A DNA stretch of 64,000 bases from Candidatus Poseidoniaceae archaeon (GTDB lineage: Archaea; Thermoplasmatota; Poseidoniia; Poseidoniales; Poseidoniaceae). Location: NCBI GenBank assembly GCA_949372875.1, contig CASIAW010000001.1, positions 62,001 to 126,000 of the forward strand. Reading direction: 5' to 3'. This document shows, piece after piece, positions 17,411 to 26,950 of the stretch (position 1 is the stretch's first letter; every line of letters starts with the position of its first letter). Made by a program: the position numbers and the translations under genes. The notes under the pieces are model-generated. The model was not told the origin of the DNA and ran no database searches. It saw nothing but the letters and a program-made list of their open reading frames with translations.

Positions 17411-18442
17411 TCAAAAACTGTCTTTAATTTTAGCTACCCACTCTTCAGCCCATTCTTCACCTTGGGACACTAATCTTCTGGCTAAGAAGAACGCTTCCGA
17501 TGCATCTCCAGCATCCATGAGTGATTGCAGTCGTATTCTATCTGGATGGATAGTTTCTACTTCTCCTGATTGAACTGAAACGGAATCCAAAACTGGTTCT
17601 GATGTTGAAATACGCTTGGAAAGTTGAAGCATTTGTTCCAAAAACTGAGACCTCTTCTCGATACTTGGAGCACTCCATGGCTTCTCTTTCTCACCCATCA
17701 TTCGACCTGTGATTCGATTTAAAAAGGAGTCACGTGGAGTTTGATGCGGTTGCAATTGTTGAACATGGTCATAGCAAGACCACGCTTCATCCATCTCATC
17801 ACGTCGCTCATACAGCCGACCGAGTTCCATCCAGAGTTCATGGTTATTTGGTCGGTGAGCAAGAAGATGGCGTGAGAGTTCGATGAAGAGGTCCTCATGA
17901 CCACCTGCACGAATACGTTCGAGTCTTCGCCCATAGACAATGTTCGCACGCTGATCGCTAAAATCTAAATGACGGCAACGTTGAGCAAAATCTTGAATTT
18001 CATCTTCGAGAGACTCAGCAGATGCAAAAGTATCCCACCAAGCGTCAGGGTCTAATGGGTCTCGAGCAAATGCTGCTTCGAGCAGTTCGAGACCTACGAG
18101 AAGAAAATCAATGTCTTTCAATTGATCAACTTGGTCGGGGTCTCGGCCCAATACGATGAAGATGTCCTCAAGGACCGCACACAGCCCCATGCCATCACCA
18201 ATAACGATCTTGATATCTGCAAGGCAACGCCAATTTCTCTCATCTGTGAAGTCATGGAGTAGAGCTTGTCGAGCGTTCTGTTCCGCCCATGCAAGGTTTT
18301 CATCAAATCTCTGAGGGTCTCTTGAAGCGAGTCGGACAAATTTTTGAGCTTGTGACCGATAGCGGTTTCCAAGGTTTCTGCGAGGGTGTTGCAAAAGGTC
18401 TGCACTTTCCCCAACCATGTATCGCACACCAACTCTCTGCAT
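17411..18442 (-). CDS. TPR-like helical protein, unknown
   Basis: A 343-residue protein with TPR-like helices, for example RPNNHELWMELGRLYERRDE followed by MDEAWSCYDHVQQLQPHQ. Other parts (FDENLAWAEQNARQALL, DERNWRCLADIKIVIGDGMG) look like further helical repeats. No enzyme motif seen. An ATG at 18418 (MVGES) is an alternative start. It lies 21 bases after the UbiD-type gene on the same strand. Confidence 0.65.
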   Translation of the reverse strand: MQRVGVRYMVGESADLLQHPRRNLGNRYRSQAQKFVRLASRDPQRFDENLAWAEQNARQALLHDFTDERNWRCLADIKIVIGDGMGLCAVLEDIFIVLGRDPDQVDQLKDIDFLLVGLELLEAAFARDPLDPDAWWDTFASAESLEDEIQDFAQRCRHLDFSDQRANIVYGRRLERIRAGGHEDLFIELSRHLLAHRPNNHELWMELGRLYERRDEMDEAWSCYDHVQQLQPHQTPRDSFLNRITGRMMGEKEKPWSAPSIEKRSQFLEQMLQLSKRISTSEPVLDSVSVQSGEVETIHPDRIRLQSLMDAGDASEAFFLARRLVSQGEEWAEEWVAKIKDSF

Positions 18443-18463
18443 TCAATATCTTCGTTGCAATGT

Positions 18464-19756
18464 TCATTGAACCGACATGAAACCATCATGGTCTACACCC
18501 CAAGGCAAGGTGGCATCAAAACCAACCTTTGCAGTTAGGCCATCGGAGTCACGGGAAGGGTCCAAAGAACTCCCCTTCTGATTTGATAGAATCACTGTGT
18601 CTGTGTCCGGTTGCCAACGGGTCACCATTGCCCATTCGACACGAACGGGGTCTCCGATGTCGATATCTTCATCAACAACTGTAACCATCTTCATGCTTCT
18701 ATGTCCTGCTAAGGCTGCTTCAATGGCACGAATTGGATCGTCTTTGTTCACCTTTCTGATCTTGATTACGGCTGCTAACCACCCGCACCCTCCTTCAGTC
18801 ATGTGGACATCAATGCAGTCGCATACTTCACTCACAGCGGATTTAATGGTTGGTGCACGAGGCAGACCCATGAGCGTCTTGTGTTCAGCCTCTCCTGGAA
18901 TGAGTGCGTGGAAAATCGGGTTGTCTCGGTGAATCACACCATCAATTTCAATCACGGGCTCTTGACGAACATCATCGACCGTTCCTGTAATGTCGACATA
19001 GGGTCCTTCGTCGTCGTCTTCATTCGTAATTCGTCCCCAGAGGACATACTCTGCATCAGCAGGTGCAAGTATACCGTTTGGCATACGTGTTAATCGAAGT
19101 GGCTTGTTGTAGAGTTTTTCGTGTAAGGCAGCAGCGATTGTCAACTCGTCGATGTTCTCATCAAAAGACATAGCAGCAGCCAGTAAGACCACAGGGTCTG
19201 GAGCGTTGACAATAGCAATATCTACCTCTCTTCCCTCTTTACGTGCATTCATTGTCATGGTTCGCAAATGCCTTGGAACCAATCGAACCACCAGGTGGTT
19301 TGAGTCTCTCACGAACTGCCGGTGGAAGGACATATTTCGAATGCCATTATCTTCAGCAATGATGACGCTTGCTGAAGAATAACGGCCACGGTCTTGAGGC
19401 CAATGGTGAGGGATTGGGAGTTTGGTGATGTCAATACTCTGTTGGAGGTTTTCAAAGCACTCAGCTTCTGATGCATCAACGATTACTGGTTCGCTTGGGT
19501 TTTCCATTGCCCACCCTAATGTGTCAATGTATTCTTCCGGTGTGATTCCAATCGCCTCGCATAACCTGTCGCGTGTCAAAATATTAATCGCTGCACGATG
19601 ACCTGGAGATTCAGAGATATTGGTAAACAAAGTAAGATCGTGATGACTCGCTCGTGAGTGTTCCCACATGCCGTGGATGAGGCTTACAGGGTTGGGTTCT
19701 TCGGTTGCTGCACCGAGGTGGTCACGAAAGGCCATATTCTTGCGAAATGAACTCAT
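18464..19756 (-). CDS. UbiD-family decarboxylase, probable anhydromevalonate phosphate decarboxylase
   Basis: A 430-residue UbiD-family prenyl-FMN-dependent decarboxylase. Visible marks are SSASVIIAEDNGIRNMSFHR, VRLVPRHLRTM, the catalytic-domain stretch NAPDPVVLLAAAMSF and ADAEYVLWGRI. In archaea one UbiD subgroup converts trans-anhydromevalonate 5-phosphate to isopentenyl phosphate in the modified mevalonate route. Isopentenyl phosphate kinase and IDI-GGPPS lie 4-6 kb away, which makes that role likely but not proven. The ATG at 19756 (MSSFRKNMAFRDHL) fits the family N-terminus; 27 more residues are open upstream. It would need UbiX-made cofactor; ubiX is not in the window. Confidence 0.82.
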   Translation of the reverse strand: MSSFRKNMAFRDHLGAATEEPNPVSLIHGMWEHSRASHHDLTLFTNISESPGHRAAINILTRDRLCEAIGITPEEYIDTLGWAMENPSEPVIVDASEAECFENLQQSIDITKLPIPHHWPQDRGRYSSASVIIAEDNGIRNMSFHRQFVRDSNHLVVRLVPRHLRTMTMNARKEGREVDIAIVNAPDPVVLLAAAMSFDENIDELTIAAALHEKLYNKPLRLTRMPNGILAPADAEYVLWGRITNEDDDEGPYVDITGTVDDVRQEPVIEIDGVIHRDNPIFHALIPGEAEHKTLMGLPRAPTIKSAVSEVCDCIDVHMTEGGCGWLAAVIKIRKVNKDDPIRAIEAALAGHRSMKMVTVVDEDIDIGDPVRVEWAMVTRWQPDTDTVILSNQKGSSLDPSRDSDGLTAKVGFDATLPWGVDHDGFMSVQ

Positions 19757-19886
19757 CGCTTGAACCTTGTTTAAGACATACAAGGTAATTCGGCTTAATT
19801 CGCCGATTAAGGTTGGTTCACACCCATCGATTTTCACCTTCTCTTGTCGTAATGGTCGATGTTATCTACGCAGGCTTTGAGGGTCG

Positions 19887-19895
19887 TTTTAAATA
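19887..19895 (+). promoter_or_regulatory. TATA box for rpsL-rpsG
   Basis: TTTTAAATA lies 42-50 bases before the S12 ATG in the divergent gap after the UbiD-type gene. Archaeal TATA boxes sit about 25 bases before the transcript start, which predicts a short leader beginning near 19920. Confidence 0.55.
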
Positions 19896-19936
19896 GGGGA
19901 TTCAAGTCGGCAGAGTGCTTCAATGCGGTGATTATG

Positions 19937-20365
19937 ATGGGTAGAGGACTCTTCGCAGGTGCTAAAATGGCAAAGGACCGTCAAAAGTTTCGTTGGTCGG
20001 ACCGCCGATACAAGAAGCGAATGCTCAAGTCACGAGCAAAGCACGACCCTCTTGCGGGCTCTACACAAGCCAAAGGTATCGTCATTGAAAAGGTCGGTAT
20101 TGAGGCTAAACAGCCGAACTCAGGTATCCGTAAGGCAGTGAAGATTTCACTCATCAAGAACGGTAACAAACTCACTGCTTTCGCTCCTGGCGATGGTGCA
20201 ATTAACTTCATTGATGAACACGATGAAGTGATGGTCGAGGGTATTGGTGGACGCATGGGTCGTTCATACGGAGACATTCCCGGTGTCCGCTACAAAGTCA
20301 TTCAAGTCAACGGCGTTTCTCTCAATGAAATGGTCCGTGGCCGAAAAGAAAAGCCAATCCGCTGA
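19937..20365 (+). CDS. rpsL: 30S ribosomal protein S12
   Basis: Decoding-centre protein of the small subunit. [20 protein letters not shown] is the archaeal/eukaryal S23/S12 N-terminus, and [20 protein letters not shown] contains the universally conserved PNS loop. [20 protein letters not shown] closes the fold. Length is 142 residues, normal for archaea. The second of two adjacent ATGs (19937) is chosen. It leads the classic rpsL-rpsG-fusA cluster. Confidence 0.96.
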   Translation: MGRGLFAGAKMAKDRQKFRWSDRRYKKRMLKSRAKHDPLAGSTQAKGIVIEKVGIEAKQPNSGIRKAVKISLIKNGNKLTAFAPGDGAINFIDEHDEVMVEGIGGRMGRSYGDIPGVRYKVIQVNGVSLNEMVRGRKEKPIR

Positions 20366-20374
20366 GGTGTAAAT

Positions 20375-21013
20375 ATGTCCGAATCAGAAATGGTAGATGA
20401 AGAAGAACAAGAAGAAGTCGTCGTTGAAGACGTCCGCCCTATTGCTGGAATCGGAACACTCGTTTTTGGTAAGTGGGATGCATCTGCAATCACGTGTAAA
20501 GATCCTGGACTTGCACCTTACATCAACCTCACAACTGTGGGTGTTCCTCACACCGGTGGCCGACATGCCAACGCATGGTTCGGAAAAGCCAAGTTGTCTG
20601 TCGTTGAGCGCTACATCAACAAACTCATGCGTACTGGACCTTACACTGGTAAGAAGCAAGGCGCAATGAAGGCCTTCGAGTCTGCTCTTGACACAATTGC
20701 TGAAAAGACTGGTGAAAACCCCCTTCAAATCTTCGTTAACGCTATTTGTAACGCTGCGCCTATGGAAGAAATCACTCGTATCAAGTTCGGTGCAGTGTCT
20801 CAACCGAAAGCAGTTGATTCATCACCTTCTCGACGTCTGGATGTTGCTCTTCGCAATCTTGCTAAAGGTGCTCAACAAGGGACTCACAAGTCAAAGCGAA
20901 CTTTGACAAACTGTGTCATCAACGAGATTTCTAAGGCCGCATCTGATGATGCTACTTCATTCGCAGTTGCGAAGAAGGAAGAATTAGAGCGTATCGCCTC
21001 TTCTGCTCGCTGA
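20375..21013 (+). CDS. rpsG: 30S ribosomal protein S7
   Basis: Primary 16S rRNA-binding protein of the small-subunit head. NLTTVGVPHTGGRHANAWFG, NKLMRTGPYTGKKQGA and NPLQIFVNAICNAAPMEEIT match archaeal S7. A strongly acidic N-terminal extension (DEEEQEEVVVED) precedes the fold. Length is 212 residues. It follows rpsL by 9 bases. Confidence 0.95.
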   Translation: MSESEMVDEEEQEEVVVEDVRPIAGIGTLVFGKWDASAITCKDPGLAPYINLTTVGVPHTGGRHANAWFGKAKLSVVERYINKLMRTGPYTGKKQGAMKAFESALDTIAEKTGENPLQIFVNAICNAAPMEEITRIKFGAVSQPKAVDSSPSRRLDVALRNLAKGAQQGTHKSKRTLTNCVINEISKAASDDATSFAVAKKEELERIASSAR

Positions 21014-21110
21014 GCATTTCGAGACGCTTTTCTATCGAACTTACATGATGCATGCGTACGCCTTTTTTGCTTCACTGTCTGCACCAGCCGTATCTTCGTT
21101 GCGAGTCACT

Positions 21111-21120
21111 TAAGAACCCC
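21111..21120 (+). promoter_or_regulatory. TAAGAACCCC element before fusA
   Basis: It sits about 42 bases before the EF-2 start and matches the element before psmA (TAAGAACCCTC). It suggests fusA has its own transcription start in addition to readthrough from rpsG. This is inference from the repeat of the motif. Confidence 0.35.
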
Positions 21121-21161
21121 TTTCCGGTGGCCGATATTGACGAGAAGTCACGGGTGATTCC

Positions 21162-23369
21162 ATGGGCCGAAAGGAAGACAATATTAACAAAGCAACAGAA
21201 GTCATGCACATTTTACCACAAATTCGTAATTTATGTATTGCTGCACACATTGACCACGGAAAAACGACACTCTCTGACAACTTGATTGCAGGTGCGGGAA
21301 TGATGTCCAGCGACCTAGCTGGATCCGCTCGTGTTCTCGATTTCGATGAGCAAGAGTCCGCACGTGGAATTACAATTAACGCAGCATCAGCCTCGATGGT
21401 TCACGCTGTCGAAGGAACAGACTACCTCATCAATCTCATCGATACACCAGGTCACGTAGACTTTGGTGGTGACGTGACTCGTGCCATGCGTGCAGTTGAT
21501 GGATGTTTCATTCTCGCTTGTGCTGTTGAAGGACCAATGCCGCAAACTGAAACTGTTGTTCGCCAAGCACTCAAAGAAAAGGTCAAGCCTGTTCTTTTCA
21601 TCAATAAGGTCGACCGTCTTATCAACGAATTACAAGTTACTCCTGAAGACATGATGGCTCGTTTTACAGAAACCATCAAGAAAGTCAACCGACTCATTTC
21701 TCAATTCGCTCCTGAAGAGTTCAAGAAAAGCTGGCAGGTTAGCGTCATGGACGGAACTGTTGCTTTCGGAAGCGCATATCACAACTGGGGTATTACCATT
21801 CCATACATGCAGAAGTCCGGAGTTTCAATGACTGAAATTTTTGAATACTGTAACAATGAAGACCAGAAGACTTTGGCTACCAAAGCACCAGTCCACGAAG
21901 TTCTTCTCGACATGGCAGTTACCAAACTACCAGGTCCAGTCCAAGCTCAACCTTACCGTATCCCGAACATCTGGACCGGTGACCTTGACTCTGAAATTGG
22001 AAAGGCTATGGTCAGTTGTGACCCAGAAGCAGAACTTGCAATGATGATTACGAAGATTTGGATGGATCCACACGCTGGTGAAGTTGCAGTAGGACGTATC
22101 TATTCTGGTTCGATTTCTCAAGGTGAATCAGTCTATGCGATTGGTGCTGCAAAGGCAGAACGTGTTCAACAAGTGAGCATGATGGTTGGTGGAGACCGAA
22201 TCACAGTCCCTAAGGTCGTTGCAGGAAACATTGCAGCACTGACTGGAATCCGTTCAGCCGCTGCTGGTGTTACGCTCTCACGAGACAAAGACTTCACGCC
22301 GTTTGAAGCAATTCGACACTACTCGGACCCCGTAGTTACTGTCGCTGTTGAGCCAAAGAGTATGAAGGACCTTCCAAAGTTCATCGATGCTCTTCGTTCA
22401 CTTGCTAAGGCAGATGCATCGCTCCAAGTTACTACCAACCAAGAAACCGGTGAAGCATTGCTCGCAGGTATGGGTGAATTGCACTTGGAAATTACAGTCT
22501 ACCGGATTGAAGAAGAACAGAACATCAAGGTCAGCGTGAGCCCACCTATTGTTGTCTACCGTGAAGGTATCCAAGGCACCAACCGTGGAAATGCGTTCGA
22601 AGGTAAATCTCCGAACCGTCACAACCGTTTCTTCTTTGAAATTGAACCTCTCACACCTGAAGTTGTCGCAGCGCTCCGTGCTGGAGATCTCGGTTCAGGA
22701 ACCATCCGTCCGAATGACGCAAAGGAAACTGGACGAAAGTTCGGGGAACTCGGAATGGATAAAGATTTGATGCGTAAAATTTACGCTATCAACGGTTCAA
22801 ATGTCCTCGTAAACGACACAAAGGGTATTCAAGGACTTCACGAAACTCGTGAATTGATTATTGAGGCATTCAATGGTGTTTGTTCAAAGGGACCAATCGC
22901 AGATGAGCCTGTTCAAGGAATGTTTGTTCGACTTGTCGATGCAAAGCTACACGAAGACGCTATCCATCGTGGCCCTGCACAAACAATTCCAGCAGTTCGA
23001 AACGGTATTAAGGGCGCAATGATGCGTGCCCGAACCGTTCTACTCGAACCTATGCAGAAAGCCTTCGTATCAGTTCCAAATGACTGGCTTGGGCAGGTCA
23101 CTCGTGAAGTCACCAACCGCCGTGGCATCATTGAAGATATGCCTTCAGAAGGCGAAGTTACTACAGTTGTTGGTGTTTTGCCAATTGCTGAGACATTCGG
23201 TTTCTCCAACGATATTCGTGCCGCATCTCAAGGTCGTGCTGTTTGGAATACTGAAAATCTCGGATTCGAAATGCTCCCACCTCAATTGTTTGACAAGGTC
23301 GTAGGCCAAATTAGAACACGCAAGGGTCTGAAGCCAGAACCTTACCCAGAGTCATATTACTCAGAGTGA
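21162..23369 (+). CDS. fusA: Elongation factor 2
   Basis: Ribosomal translocase GTPase, 735 residues. G1 is AAHIDHGKTTLSDNL, G2 is ESARGITINAA, G3 is DTPGHVDFGGD and G4 is INKVD. GMGELHLEITVYRI and the domain IV loop LHEDAIHRGPAQTIPA follow, the latter with the histidine modified to diphthamide. Dph6 at 9358 supports the presence of the modification. MGRKEDNINKATEVM is the usual archaeal N-terminus. Confidence 0.97.
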   Translation: MGRKEDNINKATEVMHILPQIRNLCIAAHIDHGKTTLSDNLIAGAGMMSSDLAGSARVLDFDEQESARGITINAASASMVHAVEGTDYLINLIDTPGHVDFGGDVTRAMRAVDGCFILACAVEGPMPQTETVVRQALKEKVKPVLFINKVDRLINELQVTPEDMMARFTETIKKVNRLISQFAPEEFKKSWQVSVMDGTVAFGSAYHNWGITIPYMQKSGVSMTEIFEYCNNEDQKTLATKAPVHEVLLDMAVTKLPGPVQAQPYRIPNIWTGDLDSEIGKAMVSCDPEAELAMMITKIWMDPHAGEVAVGRIYSGSISQGESVYAIGAAKAERVQQVSMMVGGDRITVPKVVAGNIAALTGIRSAAAGVTLSRDKDFTPFEAIRHYSDPVVTVAVEPKSMKDLPKFIDALRSLAKADASLQVTTNQETGEALLAGMGELHLEITVYRIEEEQNIKVSVSPPIVVYREGIQGTNRGNAFEGKSPNRHNRFFFEIEPLTPEVVAALRAGDLGSGTIRPNDAKETGRKFGELGMDKDLMRKIYAINGSNVLVNDTKGIQGLHETRELIIEAFNGVCSKGPIADEPVQGMFVRLVDAKLHEDAIHRGPAQTIPAVRNGIKGAMMRARTVLLEPMQKAFVSVPNDWLGQVTREVTNRRGIIEDMPSEGEVTTVVGVLPIAETFGFSNDIRAASQGRAVWNTENLGFEMLPPQLFDKVVGQIRTRKGLKPEPYPESYYSE

Positions 23370-23374
23370 GACGT

Positions 23375-23836
23375 ATGCAAGGCTCAATTGTGGGCCTTTT
23401 TGCAGCCCCTTTAGGGGGGGTTCCAAAACCAAAGGTGCAAACCTTGCACGTAACGGAAAACGGTTGTACTGGTGACAAACAAAACGATTTGAAACATCAC
23501 GGTGGTCCAAACCGGGCTGTTTGTTTATTCAGTTCAGAAGTCCTTACCACACTCACACATGAAGGAAATCCGATATTTCCTGGTTCAGTCGGTGAAAATG
23601 TATTGGTTCAAGGAATCGACTGGGATTCAGTTCAGATAGGAACTCAATTCCATTTTAAAAATGTGATTTTAGAAATAACATCAGACGCTCCTCCATGCCG
23701 AACAATCAAAGCCTCTTTTACGAATGATGAATTTACTCGAATTTCGGTGAAGAAATATCCGTTTTCAACACGTTGGTACGCCAAAGTGATTCAAGCGGGT
23801 GAACTCATTACCGGTGAAAGTGCAACCATCAACTGA
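23375..23836 (+). CDS. MOSC domain protein
   Basis: A stand-alone 153-residue MOSC (molybdenum cofactor sulfurase C-terminal) domain. GCTGDKQNDLKHHGGPNRAV has the expected HGG-P-AV motif, FPGSVGENVLVQGID follows, and SDAPPCRTIKASF carries the conserved cysteine. MOSC proteins bind Moco or sulfur-carrying intermediates. The ATG at 23375 is used; a GTG at 23366 overlapping the fusA stop is possible. Molybdenum use is supported by fdhD and the oxidoreductase at the right edge. Confidence 0.85.
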   Translation: MQGSIVGLFAAPLGGVPKPKVQTLHVTENGCTGDKQNDLKHHGGPNRAVCLFSSEVLTTLTHEGNPIFPGSVGENVLVQGIDWDSVQIGTQFHFKNVILEITSDAPPCRTIKASFTNDEFTRISVKKYPFSTRWYAKVIQAGELITGESATIN

Positions 23837-25586
23837 TTCGCTTAAGTTGGAAGTCGGTGAGTTCTCGCAATGCTCTCATTGCAGGACCTTGTGGGATTCT
23901 GTCAAGACAAGCATGTGCTTTTGCATGGTATTCAGTGGCTCTTTTCTTGGCATAATCAATCGAACCGATTTTACCAAGAGCTTCGAGGGCGTTTTGAATC
24001 GATTCTTCGTCAGCAGTTTCTCCTTTGCCAAGTGCTGCTAGAAGAGTCGTCTTGTCCTCAGAGTCAGGTTGCGATAATGCATGGATAACCATCAGTGTAC
24101 GTTTTCCCTGGGCGACATCTGAGCCTGCTGGTTTGCCTGACACTGCGGAATCTGAAAGAACGTCAATGAGATCATCCATTAATTGGAAGCATAGACCGAC
24201 TGCAAGCCCCCAATCTGCCATGCAATCAATGGTTTCTTGATCTGCACCAGCCATACGAGCACCAATTTCAGCACATGTCAAGAACATGACAGCGGTTTTA
24301 CCTTCAATCATCTCGATGTAGTCCTCCTCCGAAACAGCGAGTTCATCTTCAAACTCGATATCCATCTGTTGGCCTTCGCTGACTCTACGAACCATCCATG
24401 CAATTCTATTGACAAGAGGTGCAACATCGGCATCTTCCAGACCTTCTGCTTGGACCAAGCGCTCGAATGCAATAGCGAGCATAGCATCACCGGCATTGAT
24501 TGCAGTTGGAAGGTCAAATTCAATGTGAACTGCATTTCTTCCTCGACGAACATCATCGTCATCCATGATATCATCGTGAACGAGTGTGAAATTATGAACC
24601 GTTTCAATAGCAGCGCCTACATCAAGCATTCCAGAGTGCGTATCACCTACCGCTTTACCGACAAGCCAAGGCAATGTTGCGCGAAGTCGCTTACCGCCAC
24701 CGTGGATTAAATGCGTCATTGCTGATGCGAGTCGTGTATGACGTGAAGCCATCAAACTGTTCATAATTCGCTTTTCGACGAGTGGTTTAACTTCAAGAAT
24801 CGAGATGTCTAAGCCAGCTCCTTCTGCTTCCGGAAGCATGTGTGTTACATCGCCCATGTCATGGATTTTATCATCTGCCAGCTCGGCTAATGCAGAACTG
24901 TTTCCAGCCGCACCCCACCATTCTTCAGTCATAATAAGCGCAGCAATGCAACGGAACCACGGAGCAATAGAGCCATTTTCCGGTTTCTCAGCAATCAGCA
25001 TCTCTTCGAGCTCTTCATACGTCACCCAAGTCACTTCCGAGACTTCATTTGGATTAGGGTTGAGTTCAACATCGACCTTAGCAACCAAGATGTGATCAAC
25101 TTCTCGCTCAATCCATGTCTCATTCATTCGAGAGGAATACCGCATTTTCGTCATGAAGTGAAAGTCATCAGTCGAAAGTGATGAGGGTGAGATTCCGAGT
25201 TCCTGCTCCATTTTACGTATGGCAGCATTTTTCACACCGAGTGCATTTTCCTCAATCAACTCGCTTTCTGAGTGCAAAGGATGTGAGCAACACGAGTTTG
25301 CCCAGACACCCGGGAATGTGACTTTGTCATCTGCTCTCCGCTGAAGTAAAAGTCTGTTTTGAGAGTCAAAAAGGAGTACACTGAAGGCTCTGTGCAATGC
25401 TCCAGCATCCCTGTGTGCAGATATCTTTGAGATTGGACCTAGAACCTCATCGGTTTCGCTGACCATGATTATTGATTCAGCCATAAGTTGCGACTGAATA
25501 GAATCTGCACCAATCGTATTGAGCAATTCTTGTTCAGAGTCGGTGAGTTCAACACTCGGAACGTCGTTTATGTCGTAGCCTGCCAT
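23829..25586 (-). CDS. Fused type 1 IPP isomerase and GGPP/polyprenyl synthase
   Basis: One 585-residue chain with two isoprenoid enzymes. Residues about 35-225 are a Nudix-fold type 1 isopentenyl diphosphate isomerase: HRAFSVLLFDSQNRLLLQRR, ANSCCSHPLH with the catalytic cysteine near 90, NAAIRKMEQELGI, and WIEREVDHI with the acidic site. Residues about 265-585 are a trans-prenyltransferase: GGGKRLRATLP near 296, first aspartate-rich motif DDIMDDDDVRRG at 338 and second DDLIDVLSD at 471, plus KT at 430. The isomerase makes DMAPP, and the synthase condenses it with IPP to GGPP for archaeal lipids; fusion would couple the two. The IPK gene lies 99 bases upstream on the same strand. It overlaps the MOSC gene tail by 8 bases. 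Confidence 0.92.
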   Translation of the reverse strand: MAGYDINDVPSVELTDSEQELLNTIGADSIQSQLMAESIIMVSETDEVLGPISKISAHRDAGALHRAFSVLLFDSQNRLLLQRRADDKVTFPGVWANSCCSHPLHSESELIEENALGVKNAAIRKMEQELGISPSSLSTDDFHFMTKMRYSSRMNETWIEREVDHILVAKVDVELNPNPNEVSEVTWVTYEELEEMLIAEKPENGSIAPWFRCIAALIMTEEWWGAAGNSSALAELADDKIHDMGDVTHMLPEAEGAGLDISILEVKPLVEKRIMNSLMASRHTRLASAMTHLIHGGGKRLRATLPWLVGKAVGDTHSGMLDVGAAIETVHNFTLVHDDIMDDDDVRRGRNAVHIEFDLPTAINAGDAMLAIAFERLVQAEGLEDADVAPLVNRIAWMVRRVSEGQQMDIEFEDELAVSEEDYIEMIEGKTAVMFLTCAEIGARMAGADQETIDCMADWGLAVGLCFQLMDDLIDVLSDSAVSGKPAGSDVAQGKRTLMVIHALSQPDSEDKTTLLAALGKGETADEESIQNALEALGKIGSIDYAKKRATEYHAKAHACLDRIPQGPAMRALRELTDFQLKRIS

Positions 25587-25685
25587 GTGAACCCCTGCTT
25601 CAATGGATTCGCGCTCGCTACATGAAGAGTTCTCTGTATTAAGTTGGAGAATATTGGTCTTTCTATTAACAAAAAGGGGCGCAGT

Positions 25686-26510
25686 TCACTTTTTGGCAGT
25701 AACAACAGTTCCACGAACTGGTTTTCCGAGCATAGCGCCTAAAACCCGTTCTGGTATTCCGCCATTGATCATCACCACTTGGACTCCTTTTGAAGCAACA
25801 AAAGAACCGCGAGAGGCCTTTAATCCGATACCTCCAGTTACGTCAATGTCTGATTCATGAGTTCCTTCAAACGAAATGTCTGGGGACCAATTTTCAATCA
25901 AATCTTGCTCATTTGCTTGTTCAGGAGGTACTCGTAAGAGTCCATCAACCCCTTTGATGGCAAATACAAGTCTCTTCACGTTTGGTAATTCAAGCGATAA
26001 TCTGACGACGAGGTCATCTCCAGAGAGTATTCCGAATTCTCGAGAATCTTCAACTTCGACTACGTCACCAAATGTCACATGTATCTTGGATACGTCTTGG
26101 GATGAAAAACGGTCAAGGTTTCCGATGAAAGACGGTCCAGTATTCTTAGCCCATTGATGCGGTGGATGGATTAGAGGCTTCAGATTTTTCTTGAGCAGTG
26201 CTTCACAAACATGAGAATTGAGTTCAAGCATTTCTTTTCGAACAACTTCCATTGCTTCATGTTGGGTGGAACAAATTCCATCGTTCTCAAAAATATGGTC
26301 TGGAAGGTATCCCTCGTTGAGACGCCAATGCTTAGAGCGGAGGTGCCCGAATGAACCAGCGCCATGTACGAGAATAACATCGAATCCGTGTTCTATGCAG
26401 GTAGCTACACATGCTGCGAGTTGCTCCAAGACTTCCAAATCGGGTGTACAGAGGGAGGTTTTGTCTGTGATGAGGCCGCCACCCCATTTGATGACAACCC
26501 GTTCGCGCAT
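25686..26510 (-). CDS. ipk: Isopentenyl phosphate kinase
   Basis: Amino acid kinase-fold enzyme that phosphorylates isopentenyl phosphate to IPP. RVVIKWGGGLITDK is the N-terminal nucleotide loop, LVHGAGSFGHLRSKHW carries the histidine specific to IPKs, and IKGVDGLLRVPP and DVTGGIGLKASRG complete the fold. Length is 274 residues. The ATG at 26510 (MRERVVIKWGG) fits family starts better than one at 26543. IPK is the final step of the archaeal mevalonate route and pairs logically with the UbiD-type gene at 18464. Confidence 0.92.
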   Translation of the reverse strand: MRERVVIKWGGGLITDKTSLCTPDLEVLEQLAACVATCIEHGFDVILVHGAGSFGHLRSKHWRLNEGYLPDHIFENDGICSTQHEAMEVVRKEMLELNSHVCEALLKKNLKPLIHPPHQWAKNTGPSFIGNLDRFSSQDVSKIHVTFGDVVEVEDSREFGILSGDDLVVRLSLELPNVKRLVFAIKGVDGLLRVPPEQANEQDLIENWSPDISFEGTHESDIDVTGGIGLKASRGSFVASKGVQVVMINGGIPERVLGAMLGKPVRGTVVTAKK

Positions 26511-26614
26511 GAATACAGCGAAGGTGAAATGGCTCAAGAGCATGCCCCTCCATTTTCACACAAATGATTGTTTTCTCACCAAGCATTCATGACCCACGGT
26601 GTGAACCAACCATT

Positions 26615-26950
26615 ATGTCCGAGGGTCCGTCATTGAGTGACTTTATGCGCCATCTCCAGGCCGTTCTTGAAGAATCAGAAGAAATCGGAGACCGAATCGA
26701 ACGTGATTCACGCCAACTCCAAATTGAATCTGCCATCCAAGAGGCTATCATTTTCGGAAACCGATTCCGTGAACTTCAAGAAAAAGGCATTGACCCACTT
26801 CATATTGTTCTGCCAAACTCTCGGGAAGATGCGACTCAACACGTTTCCAAATTAGAAACTCTCAACGTCGGACACAGTAACTGTGGCAGTTGCGGTGCTC
26901 GATTAGAAAATGATCTTGACTTCTGCCCATCGTGTGGGGAAAAGCGATAA
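26615..26950 (+). CDS. Small protein with C-terminal zinc ribbon
   Basis: A 111-residue protein: a helical N-terminal part (LQAVLEESEEIGDRIERDSR, ESAIQEAIIFGNRF) and a C-terminal ribbon CGSCGARLENDLDFCPSCGE. No known family name. It is divergent from ipk and ends flush against kptA. The start is the ATG at 26615. Confidence 0.65.
   Translation: MSEGPSLSDFMRHLQAVLEESEEIGDRIERDSRQLQIESAIQEAIIFGNRFRELQEKGIDPLHIVLPNSREDATQHVSKLETLNVGHSNCGSCGARLENDLDFCPSCGEKR

Noticed and set aside
21014-21161. Small gene between rpsG and fusA
   Set aside because: Only short frames with atypical composition; the stretch is better explained as a promoter/leader for fusA.
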